Below, piece after piece: positions 42,873 to 52,516 of a DNA stretch of 64,000 bases. This DNA comes from Knoellia sinensis KCTC 19936 (lineage in GTDB: Bacteria > Actinomycetota > Actinomycetes > Actinomycetales > Dermatophilaceae). The position numbers and the translations under genes were made by a program. Every line of letters starts with the position of its first letter. Positions within the stretch are counted from its first letter, which is position 1. Location of the stretch: positions 1 through 64,000 of the forward strand of contig NZ_AVPJ01000019.1 of NCBI RefSeq assembly GCF_000768705.1, written 5' to 3'. Under the pieces are notes generated by a model, which made no database searches, had not been told where the DNA came from, and worked only from the letters and a program-made list of their open reading frames with translations.

Positions 42873-42985
42873 CCGAACTCACCCAATTGGACAGGCGCGT
42901 ACCGAACTCACCCAATTGGACAGGCGCGTACCGAACTCACCCAATTGGACAGGCGCGTACCGAACTCACCCAATTGGACGGTTAG
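42873..42985. repeat. CAATTGG repeat array 2, tandem 29-bp units
   Basis: The unit CCGAACTCACCCAATTGGAC plus AGGCGCGTA is repeated head to tail with CAATTGG at 42884, 42913, 42942 and 42971, an exact 29-nt period. The fourth copy changes to GACGGTTAGGGACG, the usual array tail, and its TTA (42982-42984) is the stop codon of the DUF885 gene on the minus strand. Confidence 0.96.
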
Positions 42986-44736
42986 GGACGCAAGGCTTCA
43001 GCCAGGACGTCCAGGCCGACCGAGCCGATGTCGAGGGCGCGCCGGTGGAAGGCCTTGGCGTCGAACGAATCGCCCTCTCTCGCAGCGGATTCATCGCGCA
43101 ACTGCATCCAGATCCGCTCACCGATCTTGTAGCTCGGGGCCTGTCCCGGCCACCCGAGGTAGCGGTCGAGCTCGAACCGCCGGGTCGCCTCGTCGTTGTT
43201 GCAGTGGGCGGAGAGGTACTGCCAGGCCTTGTCATAGGTCCACTCGCCACCGCCGACCTCGGCCGGCGCCTCGAAGCCGCAGTGGATCCCGATGTCGAGG
43301 ACGACGCGGGCGGCCCGCAGCGACTGCGCGTCCAGGAAGCCCAAGTAGTTGCCGGGGTCGTCCATATAGCCGAGCTCGACCATCAGGCGCTCCGCGTAGA
43401 GGGCCCAGCCCTCACCGTGACCGCTGACCCAGCAGAGCATCCGGCGCCAGCGGTTGAGCAGTTCGGCGCGATAGGTCGTCTGCGCGACCTGGAGGTGATG
43501 CCCCGGGACACCCTCGTGATAGACGGTGCTCAGCTCGGCCCACGTGCCGAAGGTCTCGACCCCCTTGGGGACCGACCACCACATGCGGCCCGGGCGGCTG
43601 AAGTCCTCGCTGGGGCCGGTGTAGTAGATGCCGCCCGTGTGGGTCGGGGCGATCCTGCACTCGATGGTGCGGACCGGGTCGGGGATGTCGAAGTGGGTGC
43701 CACCGAGCAGATCCATGACCTCGTCGGCCTTGGTCTGCATCCACTGCTGGAGCGCGTCGGTGCCGTGCAGCTGGTATGTCGGATCCTCGCCGAGAGCCTT
43801 GATGGCGTCCTTCACGCTTCCGCCCGGGACGATGCGCTCGGCCGTGCGTTGCATCTCCGCCGCGATACGCGCCGTCTCCTGCTGTCCCCAGGCGTAGGTC
43901 TCCTCGAGGTCCACGGTCGCGCCAAGGAAGAGGCGACTCGCGAGTTGGTAGCGCTCACGGCCGACGGCGTCCTCGCTGGGAGCGCGGTGAAGGAGTTCTG
44001 TGCCGAAGAAGGTCTTGAGGGCTGCGTAGGCGGCGGCGGCGCCCAGGGCCGCTTCGGAGAGCTGGGCCTGCGCCGACTCGGGGAGCTCGGCACCGTCCGC
44101 GGTGCGGGCTCCTGCGGCGAACGTCGCGAAGAACCCGTCCTCGCCGACGAGGTCGTCGCACTGCTTCATGCAGGACTCGAACTGACGCTTGGCGGAGACG
44201 TGGCCGTTGTCGGCCGTGACGAGCAGCGAGGTGCGCCATTGCTCGAGGGCTGTGGGGAGTGCGCGAAGCCGGCGGGTGATCGTGGCCCACTGCTCCGCGG
44301 TGTCGGTCGGCATGAGGTCGAACACGTCGCGCACGGACTGCATAGGCGAGGCGAGGACGTTGACGTCGCCCATGTCGACCCCGGCCTCGTGGATGTCGAT
44401 GTCGAGTTGCAGGCGCTCGCGCATCGCGGCGATGGTGACTCGGTCGATGTCGTCGACCGGTTCGGCCGTCTCGAGCGCTGCCAGGGTCGCGCGGGCGAGA
44501 TCGGCGCGGGCACGGTAGCCGTCGGGGGAGAAGTCGTCGAGCTCGTCCTGTCGCACGTCGACACCGAGATACGTCGCATCGATCGGGCTGTGCTGCATGG
44601 CGGCGTCGAAGTGTCGTTCGGCGATGGCGTCGACGGCCGTGGGGGTGCGCGGGGCCGTGGGCGTACGCGGGGAAGCAGGTGCGGGGGAGGAGTCGGCCGC
44701 CGGGGATACGTCAGTCATGGTGGGGGAGTCAGTCAC
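42982..44736 (-). CDS. DUF885 metal-dependent hydrolase-like protein
   Basis: About 584 residues of the DUF885 family, a mostly helical protein related to M2/M32-type metallopeptidases. The putative metal site is YHEGVPGHHLQ (an HExxxHH-like arrangement), with WVSGHGEGWALYAERLM supplying the third ligand. Cytosolic; the natural substrate is probably a short peptide but this is not established. GTG 44736 is preferred because TAGCGT (44749-44744) precedes it by 7 nt; ATG 44718 is the alternative. The stop codon lies inside repeat array 2. Confidence 0.88.
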   Translation of the reverse strand: MTDSPTMTDVSPAADSSPAPASPRTPTAPRTPTAVDAIAERHFDAAMQHSPIDATYLGVDVRQDELDDFSPDGYRARADLARATLAALETAEPVDDIDRVTIAAMRERLQLDIDIHEAGVDMGDVNVLASPMQSVRDVFDLMPTDTAEQWATITRRLRALPTALEQWRTSLLVTADNGHVSAKRQFESCMKQCDDLVGEDGFFATFAAGARTADGAELPESAQAQLSEAALGAAAAYAALKTFFGTELLHRAPSEDAVGRERYQLASRLFLGATVDLEETYAWGQQETARIAAEMQRTAERIVPGGSVKDAIKALGEDPTYQLHGTDALQQWMQTKADEVMDLLGGTHFDIPDPVRTIECRIAPTHTGGIYYTGPSEDFSRPGRMWWSVPKGVETFGTWAELSTVYHEGVPGHHLQVAQTTYRAELLNRWRRMLCWVSGHGEGWALYAERLMVELGYMDDPGNYLGFLDAQSLRAARVVLDIGIHCGFEAPAEVGGGEWTYDKAWQYLSAHCNNDEATRRFELDRYLGWPGQAPSYKIGERIWMQLRDESAAREGDSFDAKAFHRRALDIGSVGLDVLAEALRP

Positions 44737-44764
44737 CCACCGGACGCTACCCGCGCCCTGCTCA

Positions 44765-45008
44765 TCGGTCCCACCCAATTGTGCGGTTGAGGGGCGAGCG
44801 GGTTGCCCAGCGGGTATGCCGTCCGCCCACGGGCCGTACCGAACTCACCCAATTGGACGGCTGGGGACGGAACGGGTCGGCCAGCCGGTATGCCGTCCGC
44901 CCACCTCCTGTACCGAACTCACCCAATTGGACGGCTGGGGACGGAAGCGGGTGGCCATGCCGTCCGCCCACCCGCGTACGGAACTCACCCAATTGGACGG
45001 TTTGGGTG
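44765..45008. repeat. CAATTGG repeat array 3 (four units)
   Basis: Cores at 44776 (diverged, CAATTGTGCGG), 44850, 44924 and 44990 give spacings of 74, 74 and 66 nt. Units carry CGTACCGAACTCACCCAATT, then GGACGGCTGGGGACGGA, and TATGCCGTCCGCCCAC. This array fills the 300-nt gap between two minus-strand genes, the only array not between convergent genes. Confidence 0.95.
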
Positions 45009-45036
45009 CTCAAGCAATCAGCCCCCGAGGCTGGAA

Positions 45037-45924
45037 CTAGCGCTGGTAGTTGAGACTCGTGCTGACGACACAGCCCCTCGAACGCAAGGCGTCGGACACG
45101 TCGCGAACGACCCCGGCTGGGTCGTCGTAAAGGTGCTCGGCGCGGATCACGATGATGATCCAGCCGGCATCGCGCATCTCCTTGCGTCGGATCTCGTCCT
45201 TCGCCCGCTGTTCGGGCTTGTCGTGCCACCGCCCGTCGTACTCAAGTGCCACCTTGAACTCGGGCCACGCCAGGTCCAGGCGATAGCGCTCGATGCCGCC
45301 CACCAGATAGGGGTGGTTGCACGTGGGCTCGGAGATGCCGGCGAGCACCATGAGCAGGCGAGACTGCGTCTCGGGCACGGACTCCGAGCGTTCGCGCACC
45401 AGACGAGCTGCGGCGATCGAGGCCCTACGACCGTGGCCCTGCCACGCCAGCGTCGCCTGCACCAACTCCTCAGGGCTGATGGCCCCGCGTGCCACCAGAC
45501 GGTCACCAAAACACACCAAGTCGACGAGATCCAGACGGACAGCGAGGTGGATGAAGGTCTGCGCCGGACCGGTCACGGGCAGTCCGTGTCGTGTCCAGCG
45601 CTCCATGGGATAGGTGAATCGGTGGCAGCGCAGCCCATCGCCCATGCTCCGAACGTCGCGGCTGTAGGCGAGGTTCACGTCGCTGCTTCTCGGCCAAGAA
45701 GGGACCCATAGCTGTGCTGCGGTGTCGTGACTCAGAAGTCCCTTCGCGGGCGCCCGCAGGATCGCGGCGCGGCATCGCACCACCAACGTGTCGGGAACGC
45801 TCGCATGGATGTGCACACCCCGGAAGAGCTGCCGGTATGCCGGCCCGGCAAGTTCTCGTGTGGTCACACCCGACGAGTGGGCCCAGTTCGTGAGAAAGGG
45901 GCGGAAGGGATCGAAATCGGACAT
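45037..45924 (-). CDS. DUF559 (Vsr/REase-like fold) protein
   Basis: A 295-residue protein. The N-terminal half resembles AbiEi/transcriptional-regulator-like modules (GVTTRELAGPAYRQLFRGVH, LLSHDTAAQLWVPSWP), and the C-terminal DUF559 domain carries a PD-(D/E)XK-like core: RYRLDLAWPEFKVALEYDG, then RWH and AGWIIIVIRAEHL. This two-part architecture is frequent in actinobacteria, usually in many copies, with unknown function. ATG 45924 follows CAGAGT by 6 nt. It is divergent from the MOSC gene. Confidence 0.8.
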   Translation of the reverse strand: MSDFDPFRPFLTNWAHSSGVTTRELAGPAYRQLFRGVHIHASVPDTLVVRCRAAILRAPAKGLLSHDTAAQLWVPSWPRSSDVNLAYSRDVRSMGDGLRCHRFTYPMERWTRHGLPVTGPAQTFIHLAVRLDLVDLVCFGDRLVARGAISPEELVQATLAWQGHGRRASIAAARLVRERSESVPETQSRLLMVLAGISEPTCNHPYLVGGIERYRLDLAWPEFKVALEYDGRWHDKPEQRAKDEIRRKEMRDAGWIIIVIRAEHLYDDPAGVVRDVSDALRSRGCVVSTSLNYQR

Positions 45925-45992
45925 GGACACACTCTGGCGACAACACGGCATACGCGATCTCGGTTATCCACAGGCCTCCTAGGATCGGGCCC

Positions 45993-46652
45993 ATGGCTGC
46001 GCGCGTGTATTCGGTCAACGTCGGACGACCCAAGTCCGGCCTCTCGAAGGGGCTGGACAGCGGGATCGACAAGCGTCCGGTCGACGAGATCACGGTGTTC
46101 GACCCCGGCCCGAAGGGAACGGGCGCGAGTGGCGTCGAGGGTGACGCGGTCGTCGACCTCCGTCACCACGGCGGAACGACCCAAGCCGTGTATGCCGTCG
46201 CGCGCGAAGAGTTGGACTGGTGGTCTGTCGATCTTGGTCGGGATCTCCAGCCGGGCGCCTTCGGGGAGAACCTCACGACGGCGGGCTTCGACGTCGACGC
46301 GTCGGTGGTGGGCGAGCAGTGGCGCATCGGGAGTTCCGTCGTGCTCACGGTGACGGCGCCTCGGGTTCCGTGCGCGACGTTCGCGAAGCACATGGGGGTG
46401 CCGGGTTGGGTCAAGGCGTTCACGGGGCGCGGGCGCACTGGTGCCTATCTCGCCGTGGCCCAGCCGGGGACGATCCGGCCCGGCGACCCGATTCAGGTGG
46501 AGTGGCGCCCCGGTCACGGGCTCACGGTGCCCGAGGTGTTCCGCGCCTGGATGGGTGATCGAGACCTTGCTCGTGAGGTTCTTGCCCGCCGGGTGATGCC
46601 CGCCAGCGAGCACGTCAAGCTCGAGGCGAAGCTGGCGCGCTGGGATTCGTAG
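45993..46652 (+). CDS. MOSC-domain protein (YiiM-like)
   Basis: A 219-residue MOSC-domain protein: VYSVNVGRPK start, GVEGDAVVDLRHHGGTTQAVYAV, PGAFGENLTT, and the conserved cysteine in APRVPCATFAKHM. MOSC domains bind sulfur-carrying or molybdenum-cofactor-related groups, and the YiiM group reduces N-hydroxylated compounds together with a reductase. ATG 45993 follows TAGGAT (45980-45985) by 7 nt, a leaderless arrangement. Confidence 0.9.
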   Translation: MAARVYSVNVGRPKSGLSKGLDSGIDKRPVDEITVFDPGPKGTGASGVEGDAVVDLRHHGGTTQAVYAVAREELDWWSVDLGRDLQPGAFGENLTTAGFDVDASVVGEQWRIGSSVVLTVTAPRVPCATFAKHMGVPGWVKAFTGRGRTGAYLAVAQPGTIRPGDPIQVEWRPGHGLTVPEVFRAWMGDRDLAREVLARRVMPASEHVKLEAKLARWDS

Positions 46653-46654
46653 GC

Positions 46655-46780
46655 GGGCGGACGGCATTCCTGCCGATCCGTGCGTAACCGTCCAATTGGG
46701 TGAGTTCGGTACGGGAGGTGGGCGGACGGCATTCCTGCCGATCCGTGCGTAACCGTCCAATTGGGTGAGTTCGGTACAGC
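46655..46780. repeat. CAATTGG repeat array 4 (two units, reverse orientation)
   Basis: Two nearly identical 65-nt units with CAATTGG at 46693 and 46758; each reads GGCGGACGGCATTCCTGCC, GATCCGTGCGTAACCGTCC, AATTGGGTGAGTTCGGTAC. It starts directly after the MOSC stop and ends 16 nt before the convergent epsilon-subunit gene. Orientation is opposite to arrays 1-3. Confidence 0.95.
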
Positions 46781-46796
46781 GGGCGAGTTGGGCGAG

Positions 46797-47045
46797 TTAG
46801 GCGCGGAGGGAGCGTTGCCAGGTGCCGGCAGCGCGCGGGCCCGGCGCCACCGCACGGCGCACCAAGCCAGCTGGCGCCGACCACGGCGACGTATGCCGGA
46901 CCGTCACCTCTTCGTCCACGCCACCCGACGCTGCCGACAGGACCGCGACGAGTGCCGCGACCTGCTCGGGCGTGGCGTCACCGATGACCTCGATCGCCTG
47001 CGCAGCAACCGAATTCGCGCCTTCGACCTCGACGTCGTCAGCCAT
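46797..47045 (-). CDS. Acyl-CoA carboxylase epsilon subunit (AccE type)
   Basis: An 82-residue protein with the epsilon-subunit pattern: IEVIGDATPEQVAALVAVLS near the N-terminus and W..P..L......PGPRAAGTWQRS at the end. In Mycobacterium and Streptomyces this small subunit bridges the biotin carboxylase and carboxyltransferase and raises activity. Its ATG shares one base with the stop of the carboxyltransferase gene (TGATG), indicating coupled translation. Confidence 0.88.
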   Translation of the reverse strand: MADDVEVEGANSVAAQAIEVIGDATPEQVAALVAVLSAASGGVDEEVTVRHTSPWSAPAGLVRRAVAPGPRAAGTWQRSLRA

Positions 47046-48685
47046 CAGAGCGGGATGTTTCCGTGCTTCTTGGGCGGAAGGGTCTCGCGCTTGGTGCGCA
47101 GCGCCCGCAGCGCCTTGGTGACGTTCATCCGCGTGTTAGACGGCGTGATGACCGTGTCGATATAGCCGCGCTCGGCTGCGACATAGGGGTTGGCCAGTGT
47201 GTCTTCGTACTCGGTGATGAACGCAGAGCGCGCGGCCTCGACGTCCTCACCCTTCTCGGCCGCCGCGGCGAGCTGCTTGCGATAGAGGATGTTGACCGCA
47301 CCCTGCGCACCCATGACCGCGATCTGGGCCGTGGGCCACGCGAGGTTGATGTCGGCGCCGAGGTGCTTGGAGCCCATGACGTCGTAGGCGCCGCCATAGG
47401 CCTTGCGCGTGATCACGGTGACCAGCGGAACCGTCGCCTCCGCATAGGCGTAGATGAGCTTGGCGCCGCGGCGGATGATGCCGTCCCACTCCTGGTCGGT
47501 GCCCGGGAGGAAGCCCGGCACGTCCACGAACGTCAGCACGGGCACGTTGAACGCGTCGCACGTGCGCACGAAGCGCGCAGCCTTCTCGGACGCGTCGATG
47601 TCGAGCGTTCCGGCGAACTGCATCGGGTTGTTGGCGACGACGCCGACCGAGCGACCCTCGATCCGCGCGAACCCGACCACCATGTTGGGCGCGAAGAGCG
47701 GCGACACCTCGAGGAAGTCACCGTCGTCGACGACGGCCTCGATGACCTGGTGCATGTCGTAGGGCTGGTTGGGGGAGTCCGGGATGATCGTGTCGAGGAA
47801 GCGGTCCTCGTCGGTCACCTCGAGCGACAGCTCCTCGTCACCGAACGACGGCGGCTCCTCCATGTTGTTGGAGGGCAGGTAGGACAGCAGCGCCTTGACG
47901 TACTCGACGGCGTCCTCCTCGTCGGTCCCCATGTAGTGCGCGACCCCGGACTTGGAGTTGTGCGTCCTGGCACCGCCGAGCTCCTCGAAGCCCACGTCCT
48001 CACCCGTGACGGTCTTGATGACGTCGGGCCCGGTGATGAACATGTGCGAGGTCTGGTCGACCATGACGGTGAAGTCGGTGACGGCCGGCGAATACACCGC
48101 GCCGCCAGCGCACGGCCCCATGATCAGCGAGATCTGCGGGATCACACCGGAGGCGTGGACGTTGCGGCGGAAGATTTCGCCATAGAGACCCAACGACACG
48201 ACACCCTCCTGGATGCGCGCGCCACCGGAGTCGTTGAGCCCGACCACGGGGCAGCCGACCTTCATCGCGAAGTCCATGACCTTGGTGATCTTCTCGCCGA
48301 AGACCTCACCCAACGAGCCACCGAAGACCGTGAAGTCCTGTGCGAAGACCGCAATGGTCCGCCCGTCGACCGTGCCGTAGCCCGTGACGACGCCATCGCC
48401 GTAGGGCCGGTTCGCGTCCTGACCGAACGCGACCGAGCGGTGGCGAGCGTACTTGTCCATCTCGACGAACGAGCCCTCGTCGAGGAGCATCTCGAGGCGC
48501 TCACGGGCGGTCTTCTTGCCGCGCGCGTGCTGCTTCTCGATCGCCCGCTCGGAGCCGGCGTGCGCGACCTCGCCAACGCGGCGCTTGAGGTCGGCGAGCT
48601 TGCCGGCGGTGGTGTGGATGTCGATGCCCGTGTCCGCGGCGGGGAGGTCGGTGCCGCCAGTGGGCTGGATGTCCGTCTGAGCCAT
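47045..48685 (-). CDS. Acyl-CoA carboxylase beta subunit (propionyl/acetyl-CoA carboxylase, AccD5-like)
   Basis: A 546-residue carboxyltransferase with motifs [31 protein letters not shown] and [20 protein letters not shown]. With AccE and AccA3 it should carboxylate propionyl-CoA and acetyl-CoA to methylmalonyl- and malonyl-CoA for lipid synthesis. The order accD-accE with birA divergent is that of M. tuberculosis accD5-accE5 and birA. ATG 48685 lies 7 nt after TAGAGT. Its C-terminal [16 protein letters not shown] is the family's usual end. Confidence 0.94.
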   Translation of the reverse strand: MAQTDIQPTGGTDLPAADTGIDIHTTAGKLADLKRRVGEVAHAGSERAIEKQHARGKKTARERLEMLLDEGSFVEMDKYARHRSVAFGQDANRPYGDGVVTGYGTVDGRTIAVFAQDFTVFGGSLGEVFGEKITKVMDFAMKVGCPVVGLNDSGGARIQEGVVSLGLYGEIFRRNVHASGVIPQISLIMGPCAGGAVYSPAVTDFTVMVDQTSHMFITGPDVIKTVTGEDVGFEELGGARTHNSKSGVAHYMGTDEEDAVEYVKALLSYLPSNNMEEPPSFGDEELSLEVTDEDRFLDTIIPDSPNQPYDMHQVIEAVVDDGDFLEVSPLFAPNMVVGFARIEGRSVGVVANNPMQFAGTLDIDASEKAARFVRTCDAFNVPVLTFVDVPGFLPGTDQEWDGIIRRGAKLIYAYAEATVPLVTVITRKAYGGAYDVMGSKHLGADINLAWPTAQIAVMGAQGAVNILYRKQLAAAAEKGEDVEAARSAFITEYEDTLANPYVAAERGYIDTVITPSNTRMNVTKALRALRTKRETLPPKKHGNIPL

Positions 48686-48709
48686 GAGGGCGACTCTAGC
48701 CTTGACCTC
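48686..48709. promoter_or_regulatory. Overlapping divergent promoters of accD and birA
   Basis: Only 24 nt separate the starts 48685 (minus) and 48710 (plus). TAGAGT on the minus strand (7 nt before the accD ATG) and TAGCCT on the plus strand (48697-48702, 7 nt before the birA GTG) overlap at CTAG. Both would give leaderless mRNAs, and only one polymerase could occupy the site at a time. Confidence 0.5.
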
Positions 48710-49471
48710 GTGACCCGACCTGCCGCCTCTCGCCCCATGGATGCGTCTCTCATCACACCCGGCCCGCCGTGGCTGCCGGTGGAGGTGCTCGACAGCGTCG
48801 ACTCGACCAACGCCGTCCTCGTGAGGGACCCCCGGCTGTGGCGCGTCGTCACGGCCGAGGAGCAGCGCGCGGGCCGCGGACGCCTCGATCGCGCATGGAC
48901 GACGACGCCCGGACTGAGCATCGCGGCGAGCGTGCTCGTGCCGCGGCCGACCCGCGCCCCGCTCGGCTGGGTACCCCTCGTCGTCGGCCTCGCCCTGCGC
49001 ACCGCCGTCACGGAGGTGAGCGGCGTCGAGGTCACCCTCAAGTGGCCCAACGACCTCCTCGTCCCCGCCGACGACGACCGCAAACTCGCCGGAATCCTCG
49101 CCGAGCTCACCCCCACCGGCGTCGTCGTCGGCACCGGCGTCAACACCGACCAGGAGCGCGGCGACCTGCCGGTCGACACCGCCACGTCGCTCCGTCTCGC
49201 CGGCGCATCGGGAGTGAGCCGAGAAGGTGTGCTCACGGCATACCTTGTCTCTCTCGGAACGCTGTTGCGCAGTCTGGACAACGATCCGTATGCCGTCCGC
49301 ACCGCCTACGCTGCCGCCTGCGGCACGCTGGGTCGCACCGTTGTCGCACACCTTCCTCAGGGTGAGGTGCGCGGAGTCGCCACCGACGTCGACGCAGACG
49401 GCAGACTGTGCCTGACGACGGACAGCGGCCCCCGTGCGGTGGCGGCCGGGGACGTCGTCCATGTCCGCTGA
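48710..49471 (+). CDS. birA: Biotin--[acetyl-CoA-carboxylase] ligase
   Basis: About 253 residues, the catalytic and C-terminal domains of biotin protein ligase without the N-terminal DNA-binding domain, so a group I enzyme and not a repressor. Motifs: [24 protein letters not shown] (biotinyl-AMP loop), [16 protein letters not shown] and VVGTGVNTD. It attaches biotin to the AccA3 carrier domain. GTG 48710 fits the usual distance to the STN motif and the upstream TANNNT box; ATG 48737 is the alternative. Confidence 0.93.
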   Translation: MTRPAASRPMDASLITPGPPWLPVEVLDSVDSTNAVLVRDPRLWRVVTAEEQRAGRGRLDRAWTTTPGLSIAASVLVPRPTRAPLGWVPLVVGLALRTAVTEVSGVEVTLKWPNDLLVPADDDRKLAGILAELTPTGVVVGTGVNTDQERGDLPVDTATSLRLAGASGVSREGVLTAYLVSLGTLLRSLDNDPYAVRTAYAAACGTLGRTVVAHLPQGEVRGVATDVDADGRLCLTTDSGPRAVAAGDVVHVR

Positions 49472-49522
49472 CATCTGTCCCATCTGACATCACGCACCGC
49501 GTGAGCACCGAGGAGGCTGCCC

Positions 49523-50593
49523 GTGCCCGATCGTCCGACTGATGGCCCCAGCGACTTCGAGGCCGTGATCGAGGAGCGCCTTCTCGGTCGTCCCGCGACG
49601 ATGGGTCGGCGTGAGATCAGTCGTGAGGCGTCGGTGTCGGTGCAGTCGGCGCGCAAGCTCTGGCACGCCCTGGGCTTCCAGATCGTCGACGACGAAGAGG
49701 TGATGTTCACCGAGGGCGACCTGGGTGCGCTCATTCGCGTCGCTGACCTCATCCGCGACAACGACCTCGACGAGGATCTCGTCCTGTCGATGGCCCGAGC
49801 GTTCGCCCGGACCTCGGACCGGCTGGCGGTGTGGCAGACGCAGCTCATGGCGGAGTACCTCACGCCCGCGGAGCAGGAAGCCGAACTCGGCGAGAAGGAT
49901 GCCCGCGCGGTGCCCGACCGCGGTGTCGCGGAGGCCACGGCCAGCGAGCTCGTGGACCTCGTGGACCAGCTCGAGCCGCTCATGATCTATGTCTGGCGAC
50001 GTCACCTCACCTCGGCGATCACGCGCATGCTGGCGGACGCTCGAGACACCGACCACGACGCGAGCGCGCCGCTGCGTGTCGTGGGGTTCGCCGACCTCGT
50101 GAACTTCACGTCGCTCGTGCGCCGCATGACCGAGCGGCAGCTCGCGACGCTCGTCCAACGCTTCGAGGAACTGGCCAGCGATGTCGTCGCGTCGCACGGA
50201 GGCCGGATCATCAAGACCGTGGGCGACGAAGTGCTCTTCGTGCACGTCGACGCCGCCGCGGCCGCCGCCATCGGGCTCGATCTGGTGGACGCCATGGCGG
50301 AGGACCCGTTGCTGCCGGACGTGCGCGTCGGTATGGCCCACGGCAAGGTCATCAGCCGCCTCGGCGACGTCTTCGGGACGACCGTCAACCGCGCGAGTCG
50401 GCTCACCGCGGTGACGCCGCCGGGGACCGTGTTCGTCTCCGACGAGATGGCGCGGGCACTCGGCACCATGTCGGGATTCACGATGACCGAGCAGCGCCGA
50501 CGTCACCTCCGGGGGATCGGCAGCATCACCCCGTTCGAGCTGGCCCGCTCCACCGGCGTACGCCGGGAACGTCCCTGGGATCGGCACGCGTGA
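49523..50593 (+). CDS. Class III adenylate cyclase with N-terminal helical/HTH-like domain
   Basis: A 356-residue protein. Residues 1-165 form a helical domain beginning MGRREISREASVSVQSARKL, like the N-terminal regulatory part of Rv1264-type cyclases. The C-terminal cyclase domain has metal-binding Asp191 (VVGFADLVNFT) and Asp235 (KTVGDEVLF), Lys231 and Asp282 for adenine selection, and Asn289/Arg290-type residues in FGTTVNRASRL, so it should be active on ATP. GTG 49523 has GAGGAGG upstream. It lies between birA and a two-component system. Confidence 0.9.
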   Translation: MPDRPTDGPSDFEAVIEERLLGRPATMGRREISREASVSVQSARKLWHALGFQIVDDEEVMFTEGDLGALIRVADLIRDNDLDEDLVLSMARAFARTSDRLAVWQTQLMAEYLTPAEQEAELGEKDARAVPDRGVAEATASELVDLVDQLEPLMIYVWRRHLTSAITRMLADARDTDHDASAPLRVVGFADLVNFTSLVRRMTERQLATLVQRFEELASDVVASHGGRIIKTVGDEVLFVHVDAAAAAAIGLDLVDAMAEDPLLPDVRVGMAHGKVISRLGDVFGTTVNRASRLTAVTPPGTVFVSDEMARALGTMSGFTMTEQRRRHLRGIGSITPFELARSTGVRRERPWDRHA

Positions 50594-50621
50594 CCGGGCC
50601 TTCCCCGACTACAGTCGCCGC

Positions 50622-51299
<678 letters not shown>

Positions 51300-51305
51300 C
51301 GCCAG

Positions 51306-52322
51306 ATGCGTCGGCTCCTGGTGAAGTCCACGCTCGCGGCCGTGGGGGTCACGCTGGCCATTCTCGGTGTGCCGCTGCTCATCATGGGACTCGTCGTCGC
51401 CCTGCTTCCGGCCGAGCGGCGGGAGAATCTCGTGCACGCGACGACGGGGCTCCGAGGGGTCCTCATCCTGACCGGTCTGGTTCTCCTGCTCTCTCTGCTC
51501 GGCCTCGCTGCGGGCTACGTCGTGGCCCAGCGGCGAGCCCGGGCGATCGGTGACCCATTGACCGAACTCGCCGCCCGGGCCGAGCGGCTCGGGGCAGGGG
51601 AGTCCCGCTTCATGCCCCTGGACTCCGGAATCGGTGAGCTGGACCGGATCAGTGACGTCCTCTCCCGCAGTGCGAATCAGGTGACGCGCAACCTGGCCGC
51701 CGAGCGGGACTTCGCCGCCGACGCCTCGCACCAGTTGCGGACACCGCTCACCGCACTGCTCATGCGCCTCGACGAGATCGCCTCCACCGACGACCTCGGC
51801 GTCGTGCAGGAGGAGGCTCAGGTCGCGATCGACCAGGTGGAGCGGTTGAGCAAGGTCGTCGACGACCTCATGGGGCGCACGAGGGTCAGCGACCCGACGA
51901 GGCCGAGTGTGTCCCTCGACGCGGTCCTGGCCCAGCTCCAGCGCGAATGGCAGCCGGCGTTCGCGGCGACGAAGCGAAGCATGCGGATCCACGGGGAGCG
52001 CGACCTGCGCGTGCGTGCCACGCCCGTTGCCCTCGCCCAGATCCTGTCCACCCTTGTCGAGAACGCCCTCGCCCATGGCCGCGGGACGGTCGACATCGCT
52101 GCTCGACGGGCAGGCCCCTCGATCATCATCGAGTTCGGCGACGAGGGTGCGGGGGTGGACACGGCGATCGCCCCGCACATCTTCGAGCGGTCGGTCTCGT
52201 CGTCGGGGTCCGGGCTCGGGCTCTCCCTCGCGCGTGACCTCGCCGAGGACAACGGCGGGCGTCTCGAACTGGTGAGCACCCAGCCCGCCGTCTTCGCGGT
52301 CTTCCTGTCCGAAGCCGACTGA
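51306..52322 (+). CDS. Sensor histidine kinase
   Basis: A 338-residue membrane kinase: two spans at about 8-34 and 49-73 with a very short outer loop (14 residues), so it probably senses the membrane or a partner and not a soluble ligand. A HAMP-like linker follows, then the H box FAADASHQLRTPLTAL with His142, an N box (ENALAHGRG), and G2 box SGSGLGLSLARDLAEDNGG. The N box and G1 (GDEGAGV) are somewhat degenerate but usable. It is cotranscribed with the response regulator and followed by repeat array 5. Confidence 0.93.
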   Translation: MRRLLVKSTLAAVGVTLAILGVPLLIMGLVVALLPAERRENLVHATTGLRGVLILTGLVLLLSLLGLAAGYVVAQRRARAIGDPLTELAARAERLGAGESRFMPLDSGIGELDRISDVLSRSANQVTRNLAAERDFAADASHQLRTPLTALLMRLDEIASTDDLGVVQEEAQVAIDQVERLSKVVDDLMGRTRVSDPTRPSVSLDAVLAQLQREWQPAFAATKRSMRIHGERDLRVRATPVALAQILSTLVENALAHGRGTVDIAARRAGPSIIIEFGDEGAGVDTAIAPHIFERSVSSSGSGLGLSLARDLAEDNGGRLELVSTQPAVFAVFLSEAD

Positions 52323-52345
52323 CTCGAGGCGATGGTCGCGTCCCA

Positions 52346-52503
52346 GCCGTCCAATTGGGTGAGTTCGGTACGGGAGGTGGGCGGACGGCATACCGGCTGG
52401 TCGTGTCCCGAACCGAGGAATTCGGTGAGTTCGGGACGAGAGGTGGGCGGGCGGCATACGGACTGCTGGTGTGCCGAACCGTCCAATTGGGTGAGTTCGG
52501 TAC
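52346..52503. repeat. CAATTGG repeat array 5 (two standard units and one GAATTC variant)
   Basis: Standard cores at 52352 and 52484 (CCGTCCAATTGGGTGAGTTC), and a variant at 52411-52436 in which the left half is AACCGAGGAATTCGGTGAGT. CGGCATAC words lie between units. The array lies between convergent kinase and GtrA genes. Confidence 0.94.
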
Positions 52504-52516
52504 GGCGGGAAGCCGA

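Noticed and set aside
45964-45972. TTATCCACA, a perfect DnaA box, upstream of the MOSC gene
   Set aside because: It is a single 9-mer. No cluster of boxes, no AT-rich region and no dnaA/dnaN genes are nearby, so it is not an origin.
33122-46780. Possible CRISPR arrays at the regularly spaced CAATTGG repeats
   Set aside because: Spacers between units are themselves repeated (they share GTATGCCGTCC and GGACGGATCAG), unit length varies, arrays are tiny and no cas genes are present.
47063-48700. Long plus-strand open frame opposite the carboxyltransferase gene that continues into birA
   Set aside because: Its sequence is the low-complexity shadow of AccD; only the part from about 48710 has biotin-ligase motifs.
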